From an uncultured Anaerococcus sp. (GTDB taxonomy: Bacteria; Bacillota; Clostridia; Tissierellales; Peptoniphilaceae), in assembly GCF_943912385.1 (NCBI RefSeq), contig NZ_CALTTY010000006.1, positions 32,610-96,609 of the forward strand: 64,000 nt of DNA, given 5' to 3'. The notes below the pieces were generated by a model. That model did not search any database. It was given only the letters and a program-made list of their open reading frames with translations, and was not told the DNA's origin. The position numbers and the translations under genes were made by a program. This document shows positions 16,860-26,624 of the stretch, in pieces (positions within the stretch are counted from its first letter, which is position 1; each line of letters starts with the position of its first letter).

Positions 16860-19040
16860 ATGGCAACCGATTTTAATAAAGAATTTATCAAGTTTAATAA
16901 ACTCATTTTGGAAAACAATCCGAATTCTAATATAGAACTTATAAAAAAATCCTATGACTTTGGAGTCCTCCATCACGATGGACAAAAAAGAAATTCAGGA
17001 GAAGATTATTTTATCCATCCGATTGCTGTTGCTTCCAATTTATCTAATATGAAGCTTGATGATGAAACTATATGTGCAGGCCTTATGCATGATGTATTGG
17101 AAGATACTGAAGTAACAAGAGATCAAATGCAAACAGAATTTGGTGAAGAAATAGCCTTTTTAGTTGATGGGGTGACCAAATTAAAGAATCTAAACTATAC
17201 TTCAAAAGAAGAGAAGCAAGCTGAAAATATTAGAAAGATGGTTATGGCCATGTCTAATGACGTCAGGGTCGTTTTGATAAAACTTGCTGATAGGCTTCAT
17301 AATATGAGGACTCTTGAGTATATGACAAGAGCCAAGCAATTACAAAAGGCAAATGAGACCATTGAAATATATGTGCCTCTTGCTCATAGGCTTGGAATCT
17401 ATTCTTTAAAATGGGAGCTTGAAGACCTCTGCTTTAGATATCAAGAACCAGAAAAATACTATGAACTTGCTGAGATGGTTAGTGTTAAGAGACGAGAGAG
17501 GGAGAACTATATCAATGAAATAATTGATATTCTAACTGATTCACTTAAGTCTACTAAGATTAACTACGAGATTACAGGTAGACCCAAGTCTCTTTATTCC
17601 ATAAATAAGAAGATGCAAAGAAATAATATTGCTTTTGAAGAAATCTATGATTTGACAGCAATCAGGGTTCTTGTTGATTCAATAGCTGAGTGTTATGCCG
17701 TATTGGGCAAGGTGCACTCTCTTTGGAGACCTATTCCAAATAGGATTAAAGACTATATAGGACAACCTAAACCAAATGGTTATAGGTCACTTCACACAAC
17801 TGTTTTTGGAGATGACTCCAAGCCTTTTGAAGTCCAAATTAGAACAAGAAAGATGCACAGAGAATGCGAGTTTGGAGTGGCAGCTCATTGGCGTTATAAA
17901 GAAAATAAAAAGAATAAGACAGAGTTTGATGACGCCATGAGTTTTCTAAGACAAATTGTAGAATGGCAGCAAGAAGGTGGGAAGGATGTTAACAATAAAG
18001 AGTTTATGGAAACTCTTAAAACAGACTTCTTTTCAAGAGAAATATATGTTTACTCACCTGCTGGTGAAGTTTACTCTTTGCCTATGAATTCATGTTCAAT
18101 AGACTTTGCTTATAAGATTCACACAGAGGTTGGGAATTCCTGTGTTGGAGCAAAAGTAAATGGTAGGATGGTACCAATAACCCAGACTCTAAAAACAGGA
18201 GACCTAGTTGAAATAATAACTAGCAAAAATTCTCAAGGACCCAGTAGAGACTGGTTAAATATTGTCCAAAGTAACCAGGCCAAGTCTAAAATTAAACAAT
18301 TTTTCAAGAGATATGACAAGGAAGAAAATATCGAAATTGGAAAAGCATCTGTAGTCCGTGAGCTTAAAAAGTACAAACAAAATTATAGATATCTTCTTAA
18401 AGAAGAATGGATTGAAGAAATATCAAGTGATCTTGGTTTTCCTTCAGAAGATGAAATGTATGCATCTGTAGGCTATGGCAAGACTACAGCTGAGCAAGTA
18501 AGTCAAAAATTAATCCGAAAGGACAAGGAAGAGCTTAAAAAGCAAGAAGAATCAAAACCTATAGACATTAATAACAAGGAGATAAAAACCCAGATTACAA
18601 ATGAAATTAGAGTTTCAGACCTTGAAGAGGATGTAGAGGTTAAGTTTGCCAAGTGTTGTACTCCAGTTCCTGGAGATCCAATCATTGGTTTTATCACAAA
18701 AGGCAATGGAATATCTGTCCATGTTAAAACTTGCCCAAACATCATAAACTTAAAGTCTACAGAAAGGTTAATAGATGTTTATCGGCAAAATCTTGCAACT
18801 GATATGTTCCCTGTTAAGATTCAAATTATATCAGTAAATGGTCCTTCTATCCTATATGAAGTGTCGAAGATGCTTTCGACTTATGATGTAAATATTTTAA
18901 ATATTAATGCTAGAACTGACAGTGAAGAGGGAAAAATGGACCTTGTTATTGAGGTTAAATCAACCAAACAACTAGATGATGTTATAAGGAAATTAAAGTC
19001 AATAAAGACTGTAGAAAATGTATTTAGGGTGAAAAGTTAA
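16860..19040 (+). CDS. rel: bifunctional (p)ppGpp synthetase/hydrolase (Rel/SpoT homologue)
   Basis: This is the stringent-response enzyme. An N-terminal HD hydrolase domain has HD at 77-78 and ED at 81-82 in LMHDVLEDTEV. The synthetase domain carries YRSLHTTVFG and FEVQIRT. TGS (VYSPAGEVYSLP), a zinc-finger/conserved-cysteine region (KCCTPVPGD) and a C-terminal ACT domain follow. At 726 residues it is full length, and both active sites look intact. The stop shares one base with the dtd start, as in the common rel-dtd pair. Confidence 0.96.
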   Translation: MATDFNKEFIKFNKLILENNPNSNIELIKKSYDFGVLHHDGQKRNSGEDYFIHPIAVASNLSNMKLDDETICAGLMHDVLEDTEVTRDQMQTEFGEEIAFLVDGVTKLKNLNYTSKEEKQAENIRKMVMAMSNDVRVVLIKLADRLHNMRTLEYMTRAKQLQKANETIEIYVPLAHRLGIYSLKWELEDLCFRYQEPEKYYELAEMVSVKRRERENYINEIIDILTDSLKSTKINYEITGRPKSLYSINKKMQRNNIAFEEIYDLTAIRVLVDSIAECYAVLGKVHSLWRPIPNRIKDYIGQPKPNGYRSLHTTVFGDDSKPFEVQIRTRKMHRECEFGVAAHWRYKENKKNKTEFDDAMSFLRQIVEWQQEGGKDVNNKEFMETLKTDFFSREIYVYSPAGEVYSLPMNSCSIDFAYKIHTEVGNSCVGAKVNGRMVPITQTLKTGDLVEIITSKNSQGPSRDWLNIVQSNQAKSKIKQFFKRYDKEENIEIGKASVVRELKKYKQNYRYLLKEEWIEEISSDLGFPSEDEMYASVGYGKTTAEQVSQKLIRKDKEELKKQEESKPIDINNKEIKTQITNEIRVSDLEEDVEVKFAKCCTPVPGDPIIGFITKGNGISVHVKTCPNIINLKSTERLIDVYRQNLATDMFPVKIQIISVNGPSILYEVSKMLSTYDVNILNINARTDSEEGKMDLVIEVKSTKQLDDVIRKLKSIKTVENVFRVKS

Positions 19041-19489
19041 TGAGAGCGATTATACAAAAAGTAACAAAAGCAAGTGTTAGTGTAGAAAAAGAACTTTTAT
19101 CAGAGATTAAAGATGGTTATATGATCTTACTAGCTGTTAAAGAGACTGACACTGATGAAGATCTTGCTTATGTAAAACGTAAAATATCAAATCTAAGAAT
19201 ATTTGAAGATGAAGCAGGGAAGCTAAACTTAAGTCTTAAAGATGTAGGGGGAGAAATTCTCCTTATTAGTCAATTTACTCTTTATGGAGACTGTAGAAAG
19301 GGAAACAGGCCATCCTTTACAATGTCAGCAGGACTAGAGAAGGCAGAAGCATATTATAATAAGCTTGCTGATGAACTTAGGGACGAAGGTTTTTCTGTAA
19401 AAACTGGAAAATTTCAAGCTCACATGGAAGTTGCCCTAGTCAATGATGGACCTGTTACAATAATTCTTGATAGTGAAAGGATATTTTAA
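19040..19489 (+). CDS. dtd: D-aminoacyl-tRNA deacylase
   Basis: Dtd removes D-amino acids and glycine mischarged on tRNA. The two signature motifs are present: SQFTLYGD in the middle and NDGPVT (135-140) near the C-terminus, which together form the cross-subunit active site. The protein is 149 residues, the usual size. It overlaps rel and the following MBL gene by one base each, so the three are one translationally coupled run. Confidence 0.96.
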   Translation: MRAIIQKVTKASVSVEKELLSEIKDGYMILLAVKETDTDEDLAYVKRKISNLRIFEDEAGKLNLSLKDVGGEILLISQFTLYGDCRKGNRPSFTMSAGLEKAEAYYNKLADELRDEGFSVKTGKFQAHMEVALVNDGPVTIILDSERIF

Positions 19490-20091
19490 TGGAAATAAAT
19501 AAATTTACTCTTGGGCCAGTAATGACGAACACCTATATAGTTCATGACGAAAATGTTGGTTTTATTGTAGATTGTCCTTACCCTTCAAGCGCTCTTGATA
19601 AGTTTATAGAAGACAATAAAATAAAAATAGACTTTATTTTATTGACCCATACTCATTTTGATCATGTATCAGGTCTTAAATATTACAAAGATAAGTTTAA
19701 GGTAGACGTCTATGCCTCTGAAGATGCTAAAAGTCTTGCAGAAGATCCAAATTATAATCTAGGATTTCATATAAATAACCTAGAAGTTCCTATAGACCAT
19801 TATCTTACAGATGGGCAAGTTTTTACAGATTATGAAATAAAGGCTATAAAAACACCTGGCCATACAATTGACTCGATGTCATTTGTTTTAGAAGGTGGCA
19901 TTTTTACAGGTGATACCTTATTTAGGTTGTCTGTAGGAAGAACAGATTTTCCAGGTGGGTCTTTTGAACAGATAAAGGACTCTATCATTAATAAACTGGG
20001 TAAGCTAGATAGGGGTGCTAAAGTTTATCCAGGTCATAACGAAACAAGCACCCTTGGATTTGAACTAGATAACAATCCATTTTTACAATAA
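19489..20091 (+). CDS. MBL-fold hydrolase (glyoxalase II-like, YqgX type)
   Basis: A 200-residue metallo-beta-lactamase fold protein. The metal ligands are in THTHFDH (53-59), the H of TPGHT, D in FTGDTLF and H in YPGHNE. These match the single-domain glyoxalase II-like hydrolases found after dtd in many Firmicutes. Thioesterase activity on hydroxyacyl-thiols is the likely chemistry, but the substrate is not fixed by sequence. Confidence 0.9.
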   Translation: MEINKFTLGPVMTNTYIVHDENVGFIVDCPYPSSALDKFIEDNKIKIDFILLTHTHFDHVSGLKYYKDKFKVDVYASEDAKSLAEDPNYNLGFHINNLEVPIDHYLTDGQVFTDYEIKAIKTPGHTIDSMSFVLEGGIFTGDTLFRLSVGRTDFPGGSFEQIKDSIINKLGKLDRGAKVYPGHNETSTLGFELDNNPFLQ

Positions 20092-20102
20092 TTGGAGGAT
20101 GT

Positions 20103-21851
20103 ATGGAATTTAAAAGAACTCATATGTGTGGCAGCCTAAGGAAAGAAGATTTAGGCAAAGAAGTAGTCTTAATGGGATGGGTTGCAAAAAAACGTAACTT
20201 AGGCTCTTTAGTTTTTATAGATTTAAGAGATAAAACTGGTATAAGCCAGATAGTTATCAGAGAAGAAAATGAAGAAAATTATCTAAAATCAAAAGATATA
20301 AGTCAAGAATATGTCCTAGAAGTGAAGGGCAAGGTTTACGAAAGAGAAAGTAAAAACCCTGATCTTCCAACAGGAGATATTGAAATTATTGCTGACAAGA
20401 TTAATGTTCTTGATAAGGCTAAGACTCCGCCTATATATATCAAGGATGATGATGATGTTAGTGAAAACCTACGTTTAAAATATAGGTATTTAGATATGAG
20501 AAAGCCTTCGGTTCAAAAAAACCTAAAGCTTAGATCTGATATTGTAAGAACTATGAGAGAATATTTCTATGACAATGAATTTACTGAAGTAGAAACACCA
20601 TTTCTTACAAAGCCAACACCAGAAGGTGCAAGGGACTACCTAGTACCATCTAGGATAAACGAGGGTAAATTTTATGCCCTGCCTCAGTCACCCCAACTTT
20701 TAAAACAAATCCTGATGATAGGGTCTTTAGATAGGTATTTTCAAGTTGTAAAATGTTTTAGGGACGAAGATTTAAGGGCTAATAGACAACCAGAATTCAC
20801 CCAACTAGACTTAGAGATGAGTTTTGCAAACCAAGATGACGTAATAGCAATGAACGAAGGACTACTAAAAGTCCTATTTGATACTTATACAGACTATGAC
20901 TTAAAACTTCCTATAAACAGGATGGATTATAGTGAAGCTATGAATTCATATGGGTCTGATAAACCAGACTTAAGGTATGGATATAAAATAAAGGATGTAT
21001 CAGAAATATTTAAAGATAGTGAATTTAGGGTTTTTGCCGATAATACATCTGATGGAAGGTCTGTAAGAGCAATCAATTTTACAGGGCTTGAGGATAAGTA
21101 CTCAAGAAAACAACTTGATAAGCTGACTGATTTTGTAAAAGACTATGGCTTAAAGGGGCTTTCATATATTAAATTTAATGAAAACATGCAGTCATCTATT
21201 AAGAAATTCCTTACAGATGAGATAATCGAAGGCCTAAAAGAAAAGCTAGATGCCAAAGAAGGAGACTTGGTCTTCCTTGCTGCAGATAAGGATAGGACAG
21301 TTCTTGAAGCACTGGGAGTTCTTAGGGTCAAGATTGCTAAAGATAATAACTTGTTTGAAAAAGAATATGCCCTAACCTGGGTGGTAAATTTCCCAATGTT
21401 TGAATATAACGAAGAGGAAGATAGGTATGTAGCCCAGCACCATCCTTTTACTATGCCAAATGAAGAAGATATAGATCTCTTATTAACTGAGCCAGAAAAA
21501 GTAAGGACTCAAGCATACGATATAGTAATAAATGGAGATGAGATGGGTGGCGGATCAGTAAGAATAAATAATTCTGACCTTCAAGAGAAGGTATTTGAGG
21601 CCTTAAAATTAAGCGATGAAGATATAAAAAATAAGTTTGGATTCTTCATAGAGGCACTTCAGTACGGCACACCACCTCACGCTGGCCTTGCTTATGGGCT
21701 TGATAGATTATTAATGCTCTTTGCTAAGACTGATAATATTAAAGATATTATAGCCTTCCCAAAAACCCAATCTGCTACTTGTCCTCTAACAGAAGCTCCA
21801 GCTCTTGTAGATGATAAGGCTCTTGAAGAATTAAATATAAAATTGAGGTGA
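20103..21851 (+). CDS. aspS: aspartyl-tRNA synthetase
   Basis: AspRS charges tRNA-Asp. An N-terminal OB-fold anticodon domain (GWVAKKRNLGSLVFIDLRD) is followed by the class II core: motif 1 near TEVETPFLTKPTPEGARDY, motif 2 in FRDEDLRANRQPEFTQ, and motif 3 in AYGLDRLLML. A GAD insertion lies between, as in bacterial enzymes. At 582 residues it is full length. GGAGG precedes the ATG. Whether it is discriminating or also charges tRNA-Asn cannot be settled here. hisS, the usual upstream neighbour, is absent. Confidence 0.96.
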   Translation: MEFKRTHMCGSLRKEDLGKEVVLMGWVAKKRNLGSLVFIDLRDKTGISQIVIREENEENYLKSKDISQEYVLEVKGKVYERESKNPDLPTGDIEIIADKINVLDKAKTPPIYIKDDDDVSENLRLKYRYLDMRKPSVQKNLKLRSDIVRTMREYFYDNEFTEVETPFLTKPTPEGARDYLVPSRINEGKFYALPQSPQLLKQILMIGSLDRYFQVVKCFRDEDLRANRQPEFTQLDLEMSFANQDDVIAMNEGLLKVLFDTYTDYDLKLPINRMDYSEAMNSYGSDKPDLRYGYKIKDVSEIFKDSEFRVFADNTSDGRSVRAINFTGLEDKYSRKQLDKLTDFVKDYGLKGLSYIKFNENMQSSIKKFLTDEIIEGLKEKLDAKEGDLVFLAADKDRTVLEALGVLRVKIAKDNNLFEKEYALTWVVNFPMFEYNEEEDRYVAQHHPFTMPNEEDIDLLLTEPEKVRTQAYDIVINGDEMGGGSVRINNSDLQEKVFEALKLSDEDIKNKFGFFIEALQYGTPPHAGLAYGLDRLLMLFAKTDNIKDIIAFPKTQSATCPLTEAPALVDDKALEELNIKLR

Positions 21852-21857
21852 TATTAA

Positions 21858-22271
21858 ATGACAATGATTAAAGAAGGTTTAGTCCTTGAAAATAATAAGG
21901 GTAATTTAAAGATAAAGGTAGATAGGAACGGGGCTTGTGGTTCTTGTGCTGCAAGCGGCTCTTGTGCAGAAAGAAAAACTACTGTAGTAGAAATTTTTTC
22001 GGCTGATGATATTCACAAGGGGGATAAGGTTCTTCTCGAAAGTGATGCTGATAGAATCAGTAGAATTTCGGCAACAGTCTATATTATTCCAGTCATATTG
22101 GTAATGGCAGGGGCACTTTTACCTAGCTACTTTTTGAAGAATTCAGGTTATGATACTAATTTAATTAGCCTGGGAGCAGTTTTATTAATGCTTGCTCTTT
22201 CCGTTCTTTTTATTAAACTACTAGATAAGAATGCAAACAAAGATAAACTGATGAAGGTTAGAAAAGCTTAA
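21858..22271 (+). CDS. RseC/MucC-family SoxR-reducing system protein
   Basis: This 137-residue membrane protein has an N-terminal beta region with a cysteine cluster (C27, C30, C36 in NGACGSCAASGSC) and two adjacent membrane spans (about 70-90 and 97-117). That layout defines the RseC/MucC family, in which some members act with RnfABCDGE to keep SoxR reduced. No rnf or soxR gene is in the window. The gene lies between aspS and der, so the role is uncertain; redox-linked electron transfer is the likeliest. Confidence 0.8.
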   Translation: MTMIKEGLVLENNKGNLKIKVDRNGACGSCAASGSCAERKTTVVEIFSADDIHKGDKVLLESDADRISRISATVYIIPVILVMAGALLPSYFLKNSGYDTNLISLGAVLLMLALSVLFIKLLDKNANKDKLMKVRKA

Positions 22272-22310
22272 TAGTAATTTCAAGCTTAAACTAGAAAATG
22301 GAGATATAAT

Positions 22311-23630
22311 ATGGCTTTACCAATAGTAACCCTGGTAGGAAGAACAAATGTAGGTAAATCTACTTTATTTAACCGCCTAGTAGGAAAAAGAAAATCAATA
22401 ACCGAAGATATTTCCGGTGTTACCAGAGATAGGATAGTTGATAGGGCTGAATGGCAAAATAATGAGTTTTTATTAGTAGATACAGGTGGTGTCGATATAT
22501 CAAGTAAGGATATGATGGACCTTGAAATAAAGGGACAAGTAGAAAAAGCTCTTAAAGAAACCGACTTAATCTTATTTGTTGTTGATGGTAAAGAAGGAAT
22601 AAATCCACATGATGTTGACATAGCAAATGAGATTAGAAAATATAATAAACCTATAATTATTGTTGCTAATAAAGTTGATAATATGAAAACCCCAGATGAA
22701 CTTTATGACTTTTATAGCTTTGGATTCGATAACCTTGTTATGATATCTGCTGAGCAGGCTAAGGGGCTGGGGGACCTTCTTGATGCGGTTATATCATACA
22801 TTGATTTTTCAAAATATGAAAGTCAAGAAGACGAGACAAGGATTGCAATTATTGGTAAGCCGAACGCAGGTAAGTCGTCCTTAGTAAACCTGCTTTTAAA
22901 TGAAGATAGGATGATAGTAACTGATATGGCAGGTACAACTCGTGACGCAGTTGATAGTTACTGGACCTATAATGACCACAATTATGTCTTAATAGATACA
23001 GCAGGTTTAAGAAGAAAGGCAAAAGTAAGGGAAAATGTTGAGTATTACGCCAACCAAAGAACCTTTGATGCAGTAGATAGCTCTGATATATGCTTGTTTT
23101 TAGTTGATGCTACTGTGGGGGTGACAGAGCAAGACGCAAAGATTGCTGGCTACGCCCATAATAATAAAAAAGCAATTATTATAGCAGTAAATAAGTGGGA
23201 TCTGGTGGAAAAAGATACTCATACAATGGCAATGATGGAAAAAGAAATAAGAAACACCCTATCTTTTGCCTTGTATGCACCAATTGTATTTATGTCAGTT
23301 AAGGATAATGCTAGAATCGAAACTTTACTAGATATGATTGAGGCTGTCGATAGCAACTACAGGATGAGGATTAAAACGGGAGTATTAAATACAATTTTAC
23401 AAGATGCCATGCTTTTAAATCCTCCACCACAGGATAAGGGTAAAAGACTTAAAATTTACTATATGAGTCAAGTAGGAACTTGCCCACCCAAATTTCTACT
23501 GTCAATAAATAATAGAGACTTACTACATTTTTCCTATACCAGGTATCTAGAAAATCAAATCAGACAGAATTACTCCCTGGTTGGAGTTCCGTTTAGCTTC
23601 GTATTTAAGGAACGTGGAGAGAAAAAATGA
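22311..23630 (+). CDS. der: ribosome-assembly GTPase Der (EngA)
   Basis: Der has two GTPase domains in tandem and is needed for 50S subunit maturation. G1 motifs GRTNVGKST (residues 9-17) and GKPNAGKSS (about 182-190) with matching NKVD and NKWD specificity motifs show both domains. A KH-like domain fills the C-terminal 80 residues. At 439 residues it is complete. GGAGA precedes the ATG, and the stop overlaps plsY by 4 bases. Confidence 0.97.
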   Translation: MALPIVTLVGRTNVGKSTLFNRLVGKRKSITEDISGVTRDRIVDRAEWQNNEFLLVDTGGVDISSKDMMDLEIKGQVEKALKETDLILFVVDGKEGINPHDVDIANEIRKYNKPIIIVANKVDNMKTPDELYDFYSFGFDNLVMISAEQAKGLGDLLDAVISYIDFSKYESQEDETRIAIIGKPNAGKSSLVNLLLNEDRMIVTDMAGTTRDAVDSYWTYNDHNYVLIDTAGLRRKAKVRENVEYYANQRTFDAVDSSDICLFLVDATVGVTEQDAKIAGYAHNNKKAIIIAVNKWDLVEKDTHTMAMMEKEIRNTLSFALYAPIVFMSVKDNARIETLLDMIEAVDSNYRMRIKTGVLNTILQDAMLLNPPPQDKGKRLKIYYMSQVGTCPPKFLLSINNRDLLHFSYTRYLENQIRQNYSLVGVPFSFVFKERGEKK

Positions 23631-24205
23631 CCAATTTATTAGTTGCTATAATAGCATATATTCTTGGAAGTATGCCTGCTGGTTACTTTATAGGAACTTT
23701 AATTTATAAAAAAGATATAAGGACAATGGGCTCTGGCAATGTTGGGACAACCAATGCCCTTAGAAATTTTGGTAAAAAAGCAGGTCTAGCCACCTTTGCC
23801 TTTGACTTTTTAAAAGGATTTCTAGCGTGTCTTATTGGAAAATCTCTTTTAGGAGAAGAAGGTATGACTGTAGCCATGCTCTTTGTTGTCCTGGGGCATA
23901 TGTATAGCTTCTTACTTAACTTCAAAGCGGGAAAGGGTATAGCAACTGTTTTTGGTGCCCTGGTATTTATAAAACCTATTTTCGCCTTAATAATGTTTGC
24001 CATATTCTTTATAATAGTTCTCTTTTCAAGGATGGTGTCCTTAGGGTCTATTTCCGTATGTATTATAGCTATATTTGGAAGCATATACCAGTATGGTATG
24101 AACAGTTTTACTCTAACCCTCTCATTTATTGCACTTTTAATAGTAATAAAACACAGGGGGAATATTAAAAGAATAATAAAAGGTGAAGAAAGTAAGTTAT
24201 TTTGA
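23627..24205 (+). CDS. plsY: acyl-phosphate:glycerol-3-phosphate acyltransferase PlsY
   Basis: PlsY makes lysophosphatidic acid from acyl-phosphate and glycerol-3-phosphate at the membrane. The 192-residue protein has about five membrane spans and the conserved loops SGNVGTTNALR, GHMYSFLLNFKAGKGIAT and a C-terminal KHRGNIKR. It overlaps der by 4 bases and is followed by gpsA, which supplies its glycerol-3-phosphate. Confidence 0.96.
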   Translation: MTNLLVAIIAYILGSMPAGYFIGTLIYKKDIRTMGSGNVGTTNALRNFGKKAGLATFAFDFLKGFLACLIGKSLLGEEGMTVAMLFVVLGHMYSFLLNFKAGKGIATVFGALVFIKPIFALIMFAIFFIIVLFSRMVSLGSISVCIIAIFGSIYQYGMNSFTLTLSFIALLIVIKHRGNIKRIIKGEESKLF

Positions 24206-24212
24206 GGTTTAA

Positions 24213-25196
24213 ATGACAATATCTATTTTAGGAGCAGGATCGTTTGCAACATCAGTTGCAAGTCTTTTAGCAGATAGAGAAGAAGTTCTTTTATATGCAA
24301 GAGATGAAATGCTTGCTTTATCAATAAATAACGAAAATGAAAATCTTAAGTATTTTCCTGGTATTAAATTAAGTAAAAATATAAAGGCAACTACTAAGCT
24401 CAAAGAAATTTTTGAAAACAAATATATTATAAATGCGATCCCCACCCAACAAGTAAGGAATGTATTAGAAAAATCAAGAGACTATTTAAGCGATGATCAT
24501 GTAATAATAAACTTGTCAAAGGGACTAGAGCTCGGTAGTCATAAAAGGATTTCAGAAATTTTTAAAGAGTTTAACCCACATGTATCCTATGTAGTTTTAA
24601 GCGGACCTTCCCATGCGGAAGAAGTAATTAAAAAAATGCCTACTACACTAGTATGTGCAAACGAAGATCTAAATCTAGCTAAGGAAATACAAAAACTATT
24701 TGTTAGGGACTATTTTAGGGTATACTCATCAACGGATGTAATAGGAGTGGAACTAGGTGGGGCTATAAAAAATATCCTTGCCTTTGGTATAGGCATGGCC
24801 CAGGGACTTGGCTATGGGGATAATGCTAGAGCAGCCATGATTACAAGAGGTATTCATGAGATGACAAGATTTGCTAAAAGCTTTGGTGCAGATAGTAAAA
24901 CAATAAATGGACTTGCTGGAATTGGTGACTTAATTGTTACTGCCACTAGCAATCATTCAAGAAATAACCGCGCAGGAATCTTAGTTGGAAAGGGGCTTAG
25001 TCTTACTGAAGTAGAAAATGAAATAAATATGGTAGTTGAGGGTATACCAACTACAAAGGCTGTTTACGAACTTGCTAAGGATAAAAAAATAGAACTACCT
25101 ATAACCAACGAAATCTATAAGGTCTTATTTAAAAATAAAGATTGTGCAGTATCTGTTGGTGACCTTATGATGCGTGATATAAAAAGTGAATTCTAA
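24213..25196 (+). CDS. gpsA: NAD(P)H-dependent glycerol-3-phosphate dehydrogenase
   Basis: GpsA reduces dihydroxyacetone phosphate to glycerol-3-phosphate for phospholipid synthesis. The N-terminal Rossmann motif is GAGSFATSVASLLA (residues 6-19), and the catalytic lysine lies in GGAIKNILAFG. The motifs LSGPSHAEEV and GLAGIGDLIVTATS are conserved. At 327 residues it is normal. The GAGG ribosome binding site overlaps the end of plsY; der-plsY-gpsA is a common Firmicute order. Confidence 0.97.
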   Translation: MTISILGAGSFATSVASLLADREEVLLYARDEMLALSINNENENLKYFPGIKLSKNIKATTKLKEIFENKYIINAIPTQQVRNVLEKSRDYLSDDHVIINLSKGLELGSHKRISEIFKEFNPHVSYVVLSGPSHAEEVIKKMPTTLVCANEDLNLAKEIQKLFVRDYFRVYSSTDVIGVELGGAIKNILAFGIGMAQGLGYGDNARAAMITRGIHEMTRFAKSFGADSKTINGLAGIGDLIVTATSNHSRNNRAGILVGKGLSLTEVENEINMVVEGIPTTKAVYELAKDKKIELPITNEIYKVLFKNKDCAVSVGDLMMRDIKSEF

Positions 25197-25199
25197 GCT

Positions 25200-25228
25200 T
25201 TTACAAGTTAGGGAAATTAGTATATAAT
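25200..25228 (+). promoter_or_regulatory. strong sigma-A-type promoter for sepF
   Basis: TTTACA (25200-25205), a 17-base spacer and a perfect TATAAT (25223-25228) lie between gpsA and sepF. Predicted transcription starts about 25 bases before the sepF ATG. Confidence 0.75.
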
Positions 25229-25259
25229 ATAAGTAGATAAACTAACAAAGGATGATAAA

Positions 25260-25829
25260 ATGTTTGATAGATTTAAAGAATTCATTGGTATTGATGATAA
25301 TTATGATGACTATGATGATGATCAAATGTACTATGAAGATGACGATGATACGCTAGAAGAGAAAGAAGAAAGAACGACGTATAGTGATTTATTTGATAAG
25401 GATGATGAAGATAATACCTACTCATCAAGCTCATTTAAGTCAAATAGCGCGAGATTTTCTGATGACTATTCTGTAGATGATAGTTATAAATCCCAAGACA
25501 CAGGAAGCAATGTTGTAAGTATAAACAACAATAACTTTACTAGGAGTAATAATATGAGAATATCAATCCAAGAGCCATTAGATTATGACAATGATGGGCC
25601 AGTAGTAATAGAAGAAATTCTAAAAAATAGAGTTGTGGTCTTAAACCTAGAAATGGTTGATAATGACCTAAGAATGAGACTGTTTGATTTTGTAAGTGGT
25701 GCTGTATTTGCTCTTAAAGGGAATATGAGAAAAGTTACAAAGGGGATTTTTGTCATTACACCAAACGGAGTAGAAATAGACTCTTATGTAGCAGACCAAA
25801 TTTCAGAAGGAAATTATAACCAATTATAG
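25260..25829 (+). CDS. sepF: cell division protein SepF
   Basis: SepF is a membrane-anchoring partner of FtsZ at the division ring. The N-terminus MFDRFKEFIG is a short amphipathic membrane-binding helix, followed by a long acidic, serine-rich linker (about 15-90). The globular C-terminal domain (about 95-180) has VVVLNLE and LFDFVSGAVFALKGNMRK, which match SepF. The 189-residue length is slightly above average because of the linker. AAAGGATG precedes the ATG, and a strong promoter lies upstream. Confidence 0.92.
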   Translation: MFDRFKEFIGIDDNYDDYDDDQMYYEDDDDTLEEKEERTTYSDLFDKDDEDNTYSSSSFKSNSARFSDDYSVDDSYKSQDTGSNVVSINNNNFTRSNNMRISIQEPLDYDNDGPVVIEEILKNRVVVLNLEMVDNDLRMRLFDFVSGAVFALKGNMRKVTKGIFVITPNGVEIDSYVADQISEGNYNQL

Positions 25830-25856
25830 ATCGATTAAGTTCGGTCTTTTCTTTTT
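25828..25856 (+). terminator. hairpin with T run between sepF and ylmH
   Basis: A 7-bp stem (AGATCGA / TCGGTCT, one G-U pair) with a 6-base loop is followed by TTTCTTTTT. It begins in the sepF stop codon, and the ylmH ATG is the very next base after the T run. Confidence 0.55.
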
Positions 25857-26624
25857 ATGGCATTAATATATAATCTAGACCACATAAATGATAAGCAAAA
25901 GAAAACTAATATAAGAAAAGCCCTATCTATCTTAGAAAGGGCTTATTATAAGAAGATTGAATGTCAAAGTTTTTTTCTTGATCCCTTTGAGCAACAGACT
26001 ATAGCAGACATAGCAAGGTTAAATTCAATAGACATATGTTTTTTAGGTGGAAATGAGGATGCAGAGAGAAAAATCTTCGTTGCAAATTATTATTACTATC
26101 CCTTATACGAACCGAATTATCTGAGTGTAATAGAATTTGAAAGTAATAACATAAACCATCCTGATGTTTTAGGTGCCCTATTAAGTCTAGGCGTTAGTAG
26201 AAATGATATAGGAGATATTTCGATCTTAGACGGCAAAGTGGAATTTGCGATTGATATCAATGAAGCTAATTTTGTAGAATTTAACCTAACTAAGATAAAA
26301 AATGAACCAGTAAGACCTATAATTAAAGAAGATGCTAAATTAAATTTAGCTAAACCAATGTATGAAACTCGTCAAGGTTTTGTATCTAGTCTGAGGCTTG
26401 ATAACTTGTTGACTATATTTTTATCGACTTCTAGGTCTAAGGCAAAGGACATAATAGGATCGAAATTTGTAAAGGTAAATTATCAAACTATCGAAGATCC
26501 TTCATACCAAGTCGATGAGAAAAGTTTAGTTTCTGTAAGAAGGTCAGGTAGGTTTATTTTTGATTCTGTAGATGGGTCTAGTAAGAAAGGCAATAAACAT
26601 ATAAGTTATAGGAAAGTAAAATGA
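25857..26624 (+). CDS. ylmH: YlmH-family S4-domain RNA-binding protein
   Basis: YlmH homologues sit next to sepF in Firmicute division clusters and are linked to ribosome rescue or quality control in Bacillus. The 255-residue protein begins with a helical region and central alpha/beta domain (ICFLGGNEDAER, RNDIGDI) and ends in an S4 domain (RLDNLLTIFLSTSRSKAKDI, then FVKVNY). The ATG at 25857 has no ribosome binding site, since it abuts a terminator-like hairpin. Its stop overlaps lspA by 4 bases. Confidence 0.88.
   Translation: MALIYNLDHINDKQKKTNIRKALSILERAYYKKIECQSFFLDPFEQQTIADIARLNSIDICFLGGNEDAERKIFVANYYYYPLYEPNYLSVIEFESNNINHPDVLGALLSLGVSRNDIGDISILDGKVEFAIDINEANFVEFNLTKIKNEPVRPIIKEDAKLNLAKPMYETRQGFVSSLRLDNLLTIFLSTSRSKAKDIIGSKFVKVNYQTIEDPSYQVDEKSLVSVRRSGRFIFDSVDGSSKKGNKHISYRKVK

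Noticed and set aside
23704..24219. 171-aa minus-strand frame over plsY
   Set aside because: PlsY is well supported on the plus strand; this is a shadow.
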